Counted from the stretch's first letter, positions 37,992-48,400 are shown. The stretch is DNA of 64,000 nt from Hymenobacter sp. BT559 (GCF_017571525.1 NZ_JAGETY010000004.1:1-64000); one strand, 5' to 3'. Made by a program: numbers and translations. Notes: generated from the sequence alone by a model not told the origin.

Positions 37992-38747
37992 ATGACGGAA
38001 ACCCCTTTACTGCCCTTCCACTTGCAATTGCTGGTGCGCGAATACGGGCAAAGCACGTATCAGCTTATTCAGGGCCTGGCCCAAATTGAAGACGTGGCCG
38101 AGCGCACGCGCCGCGCAGCCGGCATTGTGCAACTCATACTGCGCCTGCGCCCCAGCCTGCGCGACCAGCCTGATATTCAAACCCGCCTCTGGAACCACAT
38201 TCATGCCCTAGCGGGCACCGAAGTGGTGCTGGATGCCCCCGTAACGCTCACGCCGCCACGCTTGCATACCGAGCGCCCGAAACGCGTGGAATACCCACGC
38301 CAAGCGCCCAAGCTCAAGGCCTACGGCCGGGGTGTGGAGGCCCTCGTAGCCAAGGCCTTGACTATCGAAGACGCCACCGAGCGCGACCAGGCCGCCGTGC
38401 AGATTGGGCGCACCATGAAGTTTCTGTACCGCCAGCACAACAAGGAAAACGCTAAGGACCAGACCATTATTCGCCACCTGGCCGAGCTATCGGGCGGGCA
38501 GCTGCGGCTCGATGCGCAGCTAGTGGCTGACCAAGGCCTGTTTGAAATCGCTAGCCTACCCGCTACGGCCAGTCCGCAGCCCGCCCGCCCCACTGGCAGC
38601 CAGGGCAGCAACCGCTTTGAAGGCAGCCGCGAGCGGCGCCCGGAAGGTAGCAGCTCCGGCTTCAGCACAGGCGGGGGCAATGGCAAGAAGCGCGATAAAA
38701 AACGCGGCAAGAAATTTCGCTCCGAGCCTCAGCAGCCGCCGCAGTAG
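37992..38747 (+). CDS. DUF4290 family protein
   Basis: This 251-residue protein is of a Bacteroidota-specific family: it opens with LPFHLQLLVREYGQSTYQLIQ and carries two related helical halves (RTRRAAGIVQLILRLRP near 35 and RDQAAVQIGRTMKFLYR near 140). After about residue 185 the tail is low-complexity Ser/Gly/Arg and ends in a Lys-rich stretch (GKKRDKKRGKK), which could bind nucleic acid. Function is unknown. In this family the gene is often next to murA, as here (80 bases upstream), so a link to cell growth is possible. Confidence 0.8.
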   Translation: MTETPLLPFHLQLLVREYGQSTYQLIQGLAQIEDVAERTRRAAGIVQLILRLRPSLRDQPDIQTRLWNHIHALAGTEVVLDAPVTLTPPRLHTERPKRVEYPRQAPKLKAYGRGVEALVAKALTIEDATERDQAAVQIGRTMKFLYRQHNKENAKDQTIIRHLAELSGGQLRLDAQLVADQGLFEIASLPATASPQPARPTGSQGSNRFEGSRERRPEGSSSGFSTGGGNGKKRDKKRGKKFRSEPQQPPQ

Positions 38748-38827
38748 CTTTGTGGTTTCGATGGCTAGGGGCTTTCAGCTGCTAGCCATTTGCTAATTGC
38801 TCATTGTTAATCGATAATTAAAGAAGA

Positions 38828-40135
38828 ATGGCTGCATTTGAAGTGCGCGGCGGACGGAAGCTGCACGGGGAGATTATTCCTCAAGGAGCTAAAAATGAGG
38901 CGCTCCAGATTCTGTGCGCGGTGCTACTCAGCCCCGAGCCCATTACCATCAGCAACGTGCCCAACATTCGGGACGTGAACAAGCTCATTGAGCTGCTGCG
39001 CGATATGGGCGTGAAGGTGGGCCGCGTGGCCCCCGACACCTATGTTTTTCAGGCCGAGGACGTACGCCTCGACTACCTCGACACGCCCGAGTTTGTGGCC
39101 CAGGCCCGCGAGCTGCGCGGCTCGGTGATGATACTAGGCCCCCTACTGGCCCGCTACGGCCGCGCCCAGCTGCCCAAGCCGGGTGGCGATAAAATCGGCC
39201 GTCGGCCGCTCGATACGCACTTTGTGGGCCTCGAAAAGCTGGGCGCGCACCTCACGTTGGAAGGTACCGACTTCTATCGCCTCAGCGTGCCTGGCGGCAA
39301 GCTGCACGGCGCCTCTATGCTGCTCGACGAGGCCAGCGTAACGGGCACCGCCAACATCGTGATGGCCGCCGTGCTGGCCCAGGGCACCACCACCATCTAC
39401 AACGCAGCTTGTGAACCCTACTTGCAGCAGCTATGCCGCATGCTGGTGCGCATGGGCGCCAAGATTCAGGGCATCGGCTCCAACCTACTTACCATCGAAG
39501 GGGTAGAAAGCCTCGGCGGCACCGAGCACCGTATGCTGCCCGATATGATTGAGATTGGCTCCTTTATCGGCCTAGCGGCCATGACGGGCTCCGAAATCAC
39601 TATCAAAGACTGCCAGATTCCGGAGCTGGGAATTATTCCTGACACCTTCCGCAAGCTGGGCATTCACTTGGAGTTTCGCGGCGACGACATCTTCGTGCCG
39701 GCGCAGGAACACTACGAAATCAGCACCTACCTCGATGGGTCTATCCTTACGGTAAGCGACCACACCTGGCCGGGCTTTACGCCTGATTTGCTGAGCATTA
39801 TCCTCGTTATTGCCACCCAGGCTAAGGGCACGGTACTCATTCACCAGAAGATGTTCGAGTCGCGCCTGTTTTTCGTGGACAAGCTCATCGACATGGGCGC
39901 TCAGATTATTCTCTGTGACCCGCACCGCGCCACCGTCATCGGCCTCGACCGCCACAAGCAGCTGAATGGCATCACCATGTCATCGCCCGATATCCGCGCC
40001 GGCGTGGCGCTGCTCATAGCCGCCCTCTCAGCCGAAGGCACCAGCAAAATCCTGAACGTGGAGCAGATTGACCGCGGCTACCAGAATATTGACGAGCGCC
40101 TGAACGCGCTCGGCGCCGACATCCGGCGCGTGTAG
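38828..40135 (+). CDS. murA: UDP-N-acetylglucosamine 1-carboxyvinyltransferase MurA
   Basis: This 435-residue cytoplasmic enzyme does the first committed step of peptidoglycan synthesis: enolpyruvyl transfer from PEP to UDP-GlcNAc. The N-terminal PQGAKNEAL contains the conserved Lys-Asn pair. The active-site loop reads PGGDKIGRRPLD, with Asp121 where E. coli has Cys115, the residue alkylated by fosfomycin. Asp at this place is known from Mycobacterium and Chlamydia and gives intrinsic fosfomycin resistance. Length and fold landmarks are otherwise normal. A strong terminator follows directly. Confidence 0.95.
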   Translation: MAAFEVRGGRKLHGEIIPQGAKNEALQILCAVLLSPEPITISNVPNIRDVNKLIELLRDMGVKVGRVAPDTYVFQAEDVRLDYLDTPEFVAQARELRGSVMILGPLLARYGRAQLPKPGGDKIGRRPLDTHFVGLEKLGAHLTLEGTDFYRLSVPGGKLHGASMLLDEASVTGTANIVMAAVLAQGTTTIYNAACEPYLQQLCRMLVRMGAKIQGIGSNLLTIEGVESLGGTEHRMLPDMIEIGSFIGLAAMTGSEITIKDCQIPELGIIPDTFRKLGIHLEFRGDDIFVPAQEHYEISTYLDGSILTVSDHTWPGFTPDLLSIILVIATQAKGTVLIHQKMFESRLFFVDKLIDMGAQIILCDPHRATVIGLDRHKQLNGITMSSPDIRAGVALLIAALSAEGTSKILNVEQIDRGYQNIDERLNALGADIRRV

Positions 40136-40156
40136 CATCGGACTCTACTAGGCCCT

Positions 40157-40190
40157 AAAAAAGCCCTCTGCTTTGGCAGAGGGCTTTTTT
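40157..40190. terminator. Rho-independent terminator after murA
   Basis: A 15-bp stem (AAAAAAGCCCTCTGC at 40157-40171 with 40176-40190), a TTTG loop and T-runs on both strands place a two-way terminator between murA and the convergent YvlD-like gene. Confidence 0.92.
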
Positions 40191-40213
40191 AGTGTATTGA
40201 TGTACCCAGGGGG

Positions 40214-40552
40214 CTAGTCCAATATCATATCGACCACGGCCGTTACCAGCGAAAGCGCGAGGCTGAAAATCAGTGCGCTTACAAAGCCCGTCACGGCAAA
40301 GCTACTCATCAGAAAATCGGCGAGCTTCACGATAATGACGTTGATAACGAGCAGAAAAATCCCCAGGGTCAAGATGGTAATCGGAAAGCCGATTATCTTC
40401 AGTATGGGTTTTACGGTGGCATTCAGCAGGCCTAGCACAATAACCAGAATGGCAGCGCTGCCTACACCATCGAGCCGCACGTTGGGCAGGACCTGCGCCA
40501 AGCCGTAAGTGAGTACGGCCGTGAGAATGAATTTGAGAATGAATTTGCCCAT
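40214..40552 (-). CDS. Small membrane protein, Phage_holin_4_2/YvlD family
   Basis: This 112-residue protein has four hydrophobic helices and the family pattern (GLLNATVKPILKIIGFPITILTLG). The Pfam name comes from holins, but members are mostly ordinary bacterial inner-membrane proteins of unknown, possibly envelope-stress, function. There are no phage genes nearby. The ATG at 40552 (MGKFILKFIL) starts TM1; the longer open frame runs back into the neighbouring gene and is not supported. It lies 29 bases downstream of the ureohydrolase gene. Confidence 0.85.
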   Translation of the reverse strand: MGKFILKFILTAVLTYGLAQVLPNVRLDGVGSAAILVIVLGLLNATVKPILKIIGFPITILTLGIFLLVINVIIVKLADFLMSSFAVTGFVSALIFSLALSLVTAVVDMILD

Positions 40553-40581
40553 GAGACGGAGAGTGAAGGAGTGAGAAAGAA

Positions 40582-41676
40582 TTATTCCGGGCTTTCTACG
40601 CCTTTCGCGGTTAAACGGCCTTGCGAAACAGCCATCCAGTTGCACAACTGATAAAGTAGGCGCGCGCCCACAATACCGTTCCAGTCTGTATCGCCGGGCG
40701 CTACCTCGTTGAGGTCCAGCCCAATAATGGTACGGCCCGAGCGCACAATCATGCGTAGCAGATAGGTGGCTTCTTCAAACTCGAGGCCGCCGGGCACGGG
40801 CGTGCCGGTGCCGGGGCAGAGCTTGGGGTCGAGGCCGTCGATGTCGAAGCTGAGGTAAACTTTCTGCGGCAGCTGGGCAATGATTTTACCGCACACCTTC
40901 TTCCACGACTTCTTCGCAAACTTCTCCTCGCTCATAAACCGCTGGCCAAACAGCGCTACCCGGCCCACCGAGTGCTCGATGAGGTCGGCTTCCTGCTGGC
41001 ACATATCCCGAATGCCTACCTGCACCAGCTTCTTTACCTGCGGCAGCTGCAAGGCATTGTACATGATGCTGGCGTGCGAATACTGAAAGCCCTCGTAAGC
41101 GGGGCGCAGGTCGCAGTGCGCATCTATTTGCAGAATACCAAAGCCGTCGGGGTGGCGCTCGGCCAGCGCATGCATAAAGCCTAGCGGCGTGCTGTGGTCG
41201 CCACCCAGCACAGCCACGGCCTTGCCACTATCCAGCAGGGCGCCAGTTTTTTGCTTGAGCCACTGTAGTAGCTTATCGCCCTCGGCCGTGATGCGGGCGG
41301 GCACATTGCCGTGCTGGGCCGCGCCGTTGGCCGGCTGGCCTTCCTCTAGCCAGCCGATGTAGTCAGCGGCCAGGGGGCGCAGGTCACGGCTGGTTTGGGC
41401 AATGGTCTCATCGGGCTCTTCCATCGCCAGGCCGAGCTTCCAAGCCTCTGGCAGGTCGGGGTCGTAGAGGTCTACTTGCAGCGACGCCTCCCGAATGGCA
41501 TCGGGCCCCTGGGCAGTACCGGCACGGTAGCTCACGGTTACCTCCCACGGCACGGGCACTACAACTACCTGCGCCTCCTCGGGGGTAAAGGGCAGCCCAA
41601 ACAGGCCGCCGGCGGCATCGCCTAAAGCATTGGGGTCAAAATTGGCGATTTTTTGCGCGAGCGTGGAATCTGACAC
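40582..41676 (-). CDS. Arginase/agmatinase-family ureohydrolase
   Basis: This 364-residue cytoplasmic enzyme has a dinuclear manganese site: GGDHS (first His ligand), DAHCDLR (Asp-His-Asp ligands) and SFDIDGLDP (Asp-Asp ligands), all complete. It should hydrolyse a guanidino compound such as agmatine, arginine or formiminoglutamate to urea or formamide; which one cannot be read. The N-terminal 60 residues before PVPWEVTVSYRAGTAQGP are longer than in E. coli SpeB. The start is GTG at 41676, since no ATG precedes the conserved core. It may be co-transcribed with the YvlD-like gene. Confidence 0.87.
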   Translation of the reverse strand: MSDSTLAQKIANFDPNALGDAAGGLFGLPFTPEEAQVVVVPVPWEVTVSYRAGTAQGPDAIREASLQVDLYDPDLPEAWKLGLAMEEPDETIAQTSRDLRPLAADYIGWLEEGQPANGAAQHGNVPARITAEGDKLLQWLKQKTGALLDSGKAVAVLGGDHSTPLGFMHALAERHPDGFGILQIDAHCDLRPAYEGFQYSHASIMYNALQLPQVKKLVQVGIRDMCQQEADLIEHSVGRVALFGQRFMSEEKFAKKSWKKVCGKIIAQLPQKVYLSFDIDGLDPKLCPGTGTPVPGGLEFEEATYLLRMIVRSGRTIIGLDLNEVAPGDTDWNGIVGARLLYQLCNWMAVSQGRLTAKGVESPE

Positions 41677-41793
41677 GGCTAAAAAAAGAACACCAAGCGG
41701 TTAGCACTTGGTGGGTGAAAAATAAATAAAGTATTGGCCGTCACCTGTTCAAAAAAGCAACGAGCCAGTTAGTATACGGGGGTAAAGAGCCGC

Positions 41794-42432
41794 TTACGCA
41801 GCAGACTGCGTTTTGCCCAGAAAATCGTAAGTCCGGATAATTTCCAGGATTTTCTCAAACGTAGCCCGGTCAAAAAACAGCATGAGCGGTAGCTCAACCG
41901 AATTCTCTTTGTCAGAGAACTGCGTAATGACAGAGAAGATGAGCGGTTGCAACGCGTCCGGGTCGGGCATCAGACTATGCAATGCCGTAGCCAAGTCACC
42001 CGTTGGGGCTAGCGGGGGAGCACCGTAGATATTGGCTTTTAAGATATTAGCCAGCTGCGTTACCAAAGCGCCTGTAATAATATTGCTAATTTCCAACAAC
42101 AGCGACTCCTGTAGCTCATTGAGCTGCAAGGTGTCGGGCACGTGCATGCGCAGGCACACCCGCGACAGCCGCTGCACGTGCTGCCCTGAGAAGAACATAA
42201 AAGTCGAGCCGTTGAAATCGCCCCGGATGTCGCTCTGGATAGCCACGTAGCGCGTCTGATAGTCGCGCACCCGCTCAATAATGCTGCTGCTGGGCAGCAA
42301 GTCCAGATTGGGCACTTCCAGCATCACACGCTCCTGCGCAATCACCGCAAAGCTGTCGGCCGCCCGGGCCAGGCCGATGTTGAGAATTTCGCGGATAATA
42401 TCGCGCTCTAACTCATTCATTGATAAATTCAT
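41794..42432 (-). CDS. cheC: CheC-type CheY-P phosphatase
   Basis: This 212-residue protein is the last gene of the chemosensory operon. It keeps both phosphatase pairs of the CheC/CheX/FliY family: Glu15-Asn18 in REILNIG and Glu114-Asn117 in LEISNIITGAL. It would switch the signal off by dephosphorylating CheY. In other bacteria CheC pairs with the deamidase CheD; none is seen here. It lies 71 bases downstream of cheA. A second in-frame ATG four codons in is an alternative start. Confidence 0.85.
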   Translation of the reverse strand: MNLSMNELERDIIREILNIGLARAADSFAVIAQERVMLEVPNLDLLPSSSIIERVRDYQTRYVAIQSDIRGDFNGSTFMFFSGQHVQRLSRVCLRMHVPDTLQLNELQESLLLEISNIITGALVTQLANILKANIYGAPPLAPTGDLATALHSLMPDPDALQPLIFSVITQFSDKENSVELPLMLFFDRATFEKILEIIRTYDFLGKTQSAA

Positions 42433-42503
42433 AACGGCTTAGTTCGTAACGACGGCGCAGAAGCTGGCAAATTAATACGGAAAAGGGTAGGAAGCAGCTA
42501 AAA

Positions 42504-44159
42504 TCAAGGGCGTTTGGCCAGAAACAGTCGGGTTAAAGCTGGCACATCCAGCACCAGGCAGAGCTGCCCATTGCCCAGTAGGGTAACGCCTCCAAACAAA
42601 TCAATGGTATCCAGCGGCTTGCTCAGGGATTTAACCACAATGTTTTGCTGGCGCAAGAACCGGTCAATAAGCAAGCCCAGACGCCGATTATTGTAGCTCA
42701 CCACCAGTATTTGGTGCAAGCCCGCATCGGGTGGCAGGTCGGCGCGGGTGGCGCGGGGCAGCGGCTCATCGCCCTCCGAGTATAGCAACTGTTGCAACGG
42801 CACCAGCGGTATATTTTCGTCCTGGATGCGCGTCATTAGCAGCCCGCCCACGGCAAAAATCTGGTCATTAGGCAGGGCTAACACCGTGTCGGTATGCAGC
42901 AGCGGCACCGCGTAGGCCCGCTCATCGAGCTCGATGAGCAGCGCACCTTTCACGGCGATGGAAGTGGGCAGCACCAGCGTAAACGTGGTACCCTTGCCCA
43001 GCTCGGAGTTGACGCGCAGGCGCCCCCCTAGCGAGTCGATGGCCAGCTTCACTACATCGAGGCCCACGCCCCGGCCTGAGATATCGGTTATTTGCTCGGC
43101 CATCGAAAAGCCGGGCTCAAACAGCAGCGCCCAGACCTCCTGCTCATCGAGCGCAGCAGCGGCATCGGCCGTTAGCATGCCTTGGCGCACGGCCTTGCGG
43201 CGCACGGCCTCGGTGTTGATGCCACGCCCATCATCTTGCACCTGAATGAGCACATCGTCGCGCTCGGTCAGGGCCGTGATGAGCAGTTTGCCTGCGGCCG
43301 GCTTGCCGGCGGCCTGGCGAGCAGCGGGGTCTTCGAGGCCGTGGCTCACCGCATTGCGCACAATATGGAGCAGCGCATCGGTAATGAGCTGCAGCACGTT
43401 GCGGTCAATCTGTACATCCTGGCCGGCTAGGGTCAGTTCTACCTGCTTGTTTTCGGCGGCGGCTACGTCGCGCACCACACGCGGAAACTTATTCAGCAAT
43501 ACCCCTGCTCCGACCAGCCGCACGTCCATTACGGAGTATTGCAGGTCGTCAGATATGCGAAATAAGTGCCGGGCTGTGGCTTGCAGGGCGGGGTGGCCAA
43601 GCTCGGCCGCTAGGGTCAGAATTCGGTCGCGGTCTATAACGAGCTCGCCCACCAGATTCAGCAGGTTATCGAGTTTCTTAACGGGGATATAGACCAGGTC
43701 CGATAGCTCCAGCTTGCGAGCGGCGTCGCTCTCGGCCTCATCTTCAGTTTGGGGGGCGCTCGTTTCCACGATTTCCTCGCCCTTGATGAGATGTTCGAGG
43801 TTTTCGAGCAGCGACTTGGCATCAACCGCCTCCTGGCCCGAGCCAACGGCCCGAATCATGTTGCCCAAGATATCAACGGCCCGAAACGTGAGCGGCACCA
43901 GCGAGCCCGTAAACGTGCGCTCGTTGCTGCGAATCTGCCCGAACAAGGTTTCCATCTTGTGGGCCACTTCCCCCATGTCCACAAAGCCCATCGCACGAGC
44001 GTTGGCCTTGAGGTTGTGCATGAGCCGGAACAGCTCGTTGAGCGCCGCCACGTCCTGCGGGTTGCGCTCGAGCTCGCTCAAGTGGCGCGACATGGCGTCG
44101 TAGTATTCCAACGCCTCGGCCATAAACAGCTCCCGATATTCTTGCTCGCGCGCTGTCAT
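42504..44159 (-). CDS. cheA: Chemosensory histidine kinase CheA, P2-less
   Basis: This 551-residue soluble kinase works with CheW and the receptor. The P1 Hpt domain has phospho-His48 in MHNLKANARAMGF. A short acidic linker (about residues 128-148) takes the place of the usual CheY-binding P2 domain. P3 dimerisation starts at about 150 (IPVKKLDNLLNLVGELV). The P4 ATPase has an N box HIVRNAVSHGLEDP and G boxes DDGRGIN and GRGVGLDVVK. The CheW-like P5 domain runs to the C terminus. It transfers phosphate to the CheY encoded 188 bases upstream. No motility or pilus genes are adjacent. Confidence 0.95.
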   Translation of the reverse strand: MTAREQEYRELFMAEALEYYDAMSRHLSELERNPQDVAALNELFRLMHNLKANARAMGFVDMGEVAHKMETLFGQIRSNERTFTGSLVPLTFRAVDILGNMIRAVGSGQEAVDAKSLLENLEHLIKGEEIVETSAPQTEDEAESDAARKLELSDLVYIPVKKLDNLLNLVGELVIDRDRILTLAAELGHPALQATARHLFRISDDLQYSVMDVRLVGAGVLLNKFPRVVRDVAAAENKQVELTLAGQDVQIDRNVLQLITDALLHIVRNAVSHGLEDPAARQAAGKPAAGKLLITALTERDDVLIQVQDDGRGINTEAVRRKAVRQGMLTADAAAALDEQEVWALLFEPGFSMAEQITDISGRGVGLDVVKLAIDSLGGRLRVNSELGKGTTFTLVLPTSIAVKGALLIELDERAYAVPLLHTDTVLALPNDQIFAVGGLLMTRIQDENIPLVPLQQLLYSEGDEPLPRATRADLPPDAGLHQILVVSYNNRRLGLLIDRFLRQQNIVVKSLSKPLDTIDLFGGVTLLGNGQLCLVLDVPALTRLFLAKRP

Positions 44160-44347
44160 GGCCTAACAATCAAAGAATAAGTATCAGCCCGCCGCGTACG
44201 CCCCGCCCGAAAGCCAGCTAGGGCTTGCGAGCCGGAGCAGCCAGGGCGGAGTGCCCGGCTGCATTGCGTAGAAAAAGGTAAAAAAAGCAAGATGGTGGCG
44301 TTAACGGGCATTCAACCTGCGGCTGGCGTAGTCGCTGGCAATTAAAA

Positions 44348-44728
44348 CTAGGCGGGCGAGCCGTCGCCCTGCAGGGCGCTGCCGACAATCTCCAGCACGC
44401 GCTCTTCCGAGAAGGGCTTCACGATGTAAGCCAATGCGCCATTTTCAATGGCCTCATTCACAATAGTTTCCTGGCCTACGGCCGAGCACATAACTACTTT
44501 AGCATCGGGCTGCTGCTGGCGAATGCCCTTGAGCACATCGAGGCCGGTGTTGTCGGGCAGGATAACGTCGAGCGTAATCAGGTCGGGGTTGGTTGCTACC
44601 GCCATTTCGAGGGCTTGCTGGCCGTTGGCGGCTTCGCCGACCACGTCGTAGCCCGCATCGGTGAGCATATTCTTGAGCATCGTCCGCATATAGAACGAGT
44701 CGTCGACGATGAGAATGCGCTTATTCAT
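44348..44728 (-). CDS. cheY: CheY-like response regulator
   Basis: This 126-residue single receiver domain has the phospho-acceptor Asp54 in ITLDVILPD, the acidic pocket in VDDS (Asp9-Asp10) and the switch Lys in VKPFSEE. There is no output domain, so it acts by protein contact, like CheY. It lies between cheA and cheW in the operon and is the likely target of both the kinase and CheC. In a gliding bacterium, the output might be the gliding/T9SS motor or a type IV pilus; no target is encoded in this window. Confidence 0.93.
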   Translation of the reverse strand: MNKRILIVDDSFYMRTMLKNMLTDAGYDVVGEAANGQQALEMAVATNPDLITLDVILPDNTGLDVLKGIRQQQPDAKVVMCSAVGQETIVNEAIENGALAYIVKPFSEERVLEIVGSALQGDGSPA

Positions 44729-44804
44729 TTACAAGTAATTCTAAGAGAGTGAAATAAGGAGAGTAGGCTGGGACACTAAGAGCCAGTAGCTGGCTCATCT
44801 ACGG

Positions 44805-45401
44805 CTATTTCCCGGCCGAGGGTGCATTGGTCGCCGCAGCTTCCTTGGCAGCGGCCCGGCCACCGTGGCTGGGTGCCTGCCCTGGCAAGCGCATTATCTC
44901 ACTAGGGGTAAGTAACTTGAGCATATCCAGCACGATAATGACACCTTGCTGGCCAGGTAATTTTGCAATACCTTCCAAATATTTTTCGCGCTGGCCGCTG
45001 TCTTGCACAAACTCCGGCGCCGGCTCAATGGCACTTACCGGAATGGTGACCGGGCGCGGCACCTCGCGCACTATCAGGCCTAGTGTGTAGTCGGGTGCCT
45101 CTACAGCCAGGGTGTACGAAAACTCCGGCACGGGCCGACCGGCTGGCCGCAGCTGAAAGCGCTCTTCTAGGTCAACTACGGCAATAATATCGCCGCGCAG
45201 GTTGGTAATACCCTTGATAAAGGGTGGTGTCTTAGGCATTTTCACTACCTCGGGCGTGATAGTCACTTCCTTTACCTGCTCGATGCGGATGCCATAATCC
45301 TCATCGCCCAGGCGAAAAACAATCAGCTGCACGACTGCCTCGGGGGCAGCCGGCGCAGCCCGGCCCGAAATAGGTGCCGGACGGGAAGCAGAATCAGCCA
45401 T
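44805..45401 (-). CDS. cheW: CheW coupling protein
   Basis: This 198-residue protein has a CheW beta-barrel core at residues 22-165: VQLIVFRLGDEDYGIRIEQVKEV, then ITNLRGDIIAVVDLEERF with the key NLRG turn. Ser/Ala/Pro-rich tails at both ends are longer than in E. coli CheW (167). It links CheA to the receptor. It is encoded 54 bases downstream of the receptor and 76 bases upstream of cheY. Confidence 0.92.
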   Translation of the reverse strand: MADSASRPAPISGRAAPAAPEAVVQLIVFRLGDEDYGIRIEQVKEVTITPEVVKMPKTPPFIKGITNLRGDIIAVVDLEERFQLRPAGRPVPEFSYTLAVEAPDYTLGLIVREVPRPVTIPVSAIEPAPEFVQDSGQREKYLEGIAKLPGQQGVIIVLDMLKLLTPSEIMRLPGQAPSHGGRAAAKEAAATNAPSAGK

Positions 45402-45455
45402 TATTTAACAGATAAGCGCAAACGGGTGGGTGGAGAGGGCTGGGTGGCCAGGGTA

Positions 45456-48400
45456 TTATTTGGCTTTAACCCGCGACCGGGTGCGGGCTGGCGTAGTGCC
45501 TTCCGCAGTCTTGTCGGTTTTTGTGGCTTCGGGCTTGGCACGGCGCACGGCTTTTTTGCCGGCGGGCTCGGCAACAGGGGTAGCGGCGGCCGGCCGGCGC
45601 ACCCGGTTGGCAGCATGGCCGTTGCTAGCCGCGTGGTCGGTATCCGTAGCGGCTTCAGGAGTTTCAGCGGTGGCCGGGCGGGGTGCCTGAGCCGGACGGC
45701 TGGCCCTAGCTGGGGCTGGCGTAGCCACCGGAGCAGCGGCTTTTGCCGCTGCCGGGGCCGGCCGGCGTACCCGGCGCTGGGACTGGGGCTCGGGTTCGGG
45801 CTCCGGCTCGGGGGCGTAGTCGAAGAGCTGGAAGGTTTCGAGGCCGTCCTGGAGGTCGTCGGCAATGTCGGAGAGGCGCTGCGACGAGCTGGTGAGCTCC
45901 TGCATCGACGACGACAGCTGGCGGGCCGTGCCGGCTACCTGCTGGGTGCCGGTGGCGGTTTGCTCGGCAATGGCTACCACTTCCTCCACGTACTTCACGA
46001 CGTCGCCAATCGAGGTCTGCTGCTGGGCCGTGGCGGTGAGAATGTCGCGCGAGCTGCGCAGCGTTTCGCCGCTGCTCGTGGCAATGTTCTTAAAGGCCGC
46101 GCTCGCCTCGAAGGTGGCGTTCTTACCGCGCGATACCCGGTCCTCCATCGCCGAGATAGCGGTGGCGGCGCTGGTGGTGTCTTTGCGCACATCTTCTACC
46201 AGCGTGGCAATTTCGTTGGCCGACTTGCGCGAGCCTTCGGCCAGCTTGCGAATTTCCTCGGCTACTACCGCGAAGCCGCGGCCGGCCTCGCCGGCGCGGG
46301 CTGCTTCGATGGCCGCGTTGAGGGCCAGCAGGTTGGTTTGCGAGGCGATGTCGGTGATAACCCCTAGCGACTTGCTGATTTCCTGCGAGCGCGTCGAGAG
46401 TACTTCGATGGTGCGTGAGGTCTGGGTGGCGGCGCTGGAGATTTCCTCCATGTTTTTCACCACTTCCGCCACCGTTTTCAGGCCCTGCTGCGATGTCTGC
46501 TCACCCATGATGGCCGACTTGTTTACCACGTCGGCCTTGTTAGCCGTTTCCTTGGTAACCGTCATAATTTCCTCAATCAGCTTGAAGGCCTGGTCGGTTT
46601 TCAAGGCTTGGTTTTGAGCGCCTTCGGCCATCTGCTGCATGGCTAGGGCCACGTCAACGGTAACGCGGCTCATTTCCTGGCCTTTGTCCACCATCTCTTC
46701 CGAGGAAGTGCCCACTACCTGTGCCGAATCGTTGATTTCGCCGAGCAGGGCGTTCAGGTTTTCCACGGCCTGGTTGAGCGAGTTCGACATCGAGAGAATG
46801 TCGCCGGTCGTCTGAATTTCCACCATCTGGGTCAGGTCGCCTTCCGAGATGGCACGCACCACGCGGCTTACTTCGAGCACCGGCAGGGCGATGCTCTCAA
46901 TCAGCGCGTTGAGCGTATCCACGAGTTCTTTCCACGAGCCCGACACGCCGCCCACCGTGGCGCGCTCGGTGAGCTTGCCCTCGGCGCCCGCCACGCGGGC
47001 TACACGGCTTACTTCCGAGGCCAGGCGGTTAAGGTCGTCCACCATCCGGTTGATGGTCTGAGCCAGGTCAGCCACTTCGCCGGCGGCTTCCAGCATCAGC
47101 TTCTGGGTCAAGTCGCCCTGCGATACCGCTGTTACTACCTTCACAATGCCCCGCACCTGGATGGTGAGGTTGGTGGCCATCGTGTTTACGTTGTCGGTCA
47201 GGTCTTTCCACACGCCGCTCACGTTGGGCACCACGGCCTGGCCGCCCAGCTGGCCCTCAGTGCCCACTTCCAATGCCACGCGGGTTACCTCTCCGGCAAA
47301 GATGTTGAGCGAGTCCACCATCTGGTTGATGTTGTCCTTGAGGTCGAGCAGCTCGCCGCGCACGTCTACTGATACCTTCTGGCTGAGGTCGCCCCTAGCC
47401 ACGGCGGTAGTCACGTTGGCAATGTCGCGTACCTGGCTGGTGAGCGAGGCCGCCATCGTGTTCACGTTGTCGGTCAGGTCTTTCCAGGTTCCTTTCACGC
47501 CCGGCACCACGGCCTGGCCGCCCAGCTTACCGTCGGTGCCCACTTCGCGAGCCACCCGGGTTACTTCGTCGCCAAATACGTTCAGCGAGTCCACCATCTG
47601 GTTGAGGTTTTCCTTGAGCTGGAGCAGCTCGCCGCGCACATTCACCGTGATTTTCTGGCTCAAGTCGCCGCGCGATACGGCGGTGGCCACGTTGGCAATG
47701 TCCCGTACCTGAGAGGTCAGGTTCGAGGCCATCGTATTTACGTTGTCGGTCAAGTCTTTCCAGGTACCCGATACGCGCGGCACGTTGGCCTGGCCGCCCA
47801 GGATGCCCTCGGTACCCACTTCGCGGGCCACGCGGGTTACTTCGCCGGCGAAGATATTGAGCGAGTCCACCATCTGGTTCAGGATGTTTTTCAGGTCGAG
47901 AATCTCGCCCTGCACATCCACCGTCATTTTCTGGCTCAGGTCACCGCGGGCTACCGCAGTTGCCACGTTGGCGATGTCACGCACCTGAGAAGTCAGGTTG
48001 GCGGCCATCGTGTTTACGTTGTCGGTCAGCTCTTTCCACGTGCCACCTACGCGGGGCACTACGGCCTGGCCGCCCAGCTTGCCCTCAGTGCCTACTTCGC
48101 GGGCCACGCGGGTTACTTCGTCACCGAAGATGTTGAGCGAGTCCACCATCTGATTCAGGATGTTCTTCAGCTCCAGAATCTCGCCCTTCACGTTCACCGT
48201 CATCTTCTGGCTGAGGTCACCCCTAGCCACGGCGGTAGCCACGTTGGCGATGTCGCGTACCTGAGAGGTCAGGTTGGCGGCCATGTTATTTACGTTGTCG
48301 GTCAGGTCTTTCCAGGTGCCCGACACGCCCGGCACGCTGGCCTGGCCGCCCAGCTTCCCTTCGGTGCCCACGTCGAGGGCCACGCGGGTTACCTCACCAG

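Noticed and set aside
40214..40552. Phage remnant suggested by the holin family name
   Set aside because: The family is mostly chromosomal YvlD-type proteins, and no other phage gene is near.
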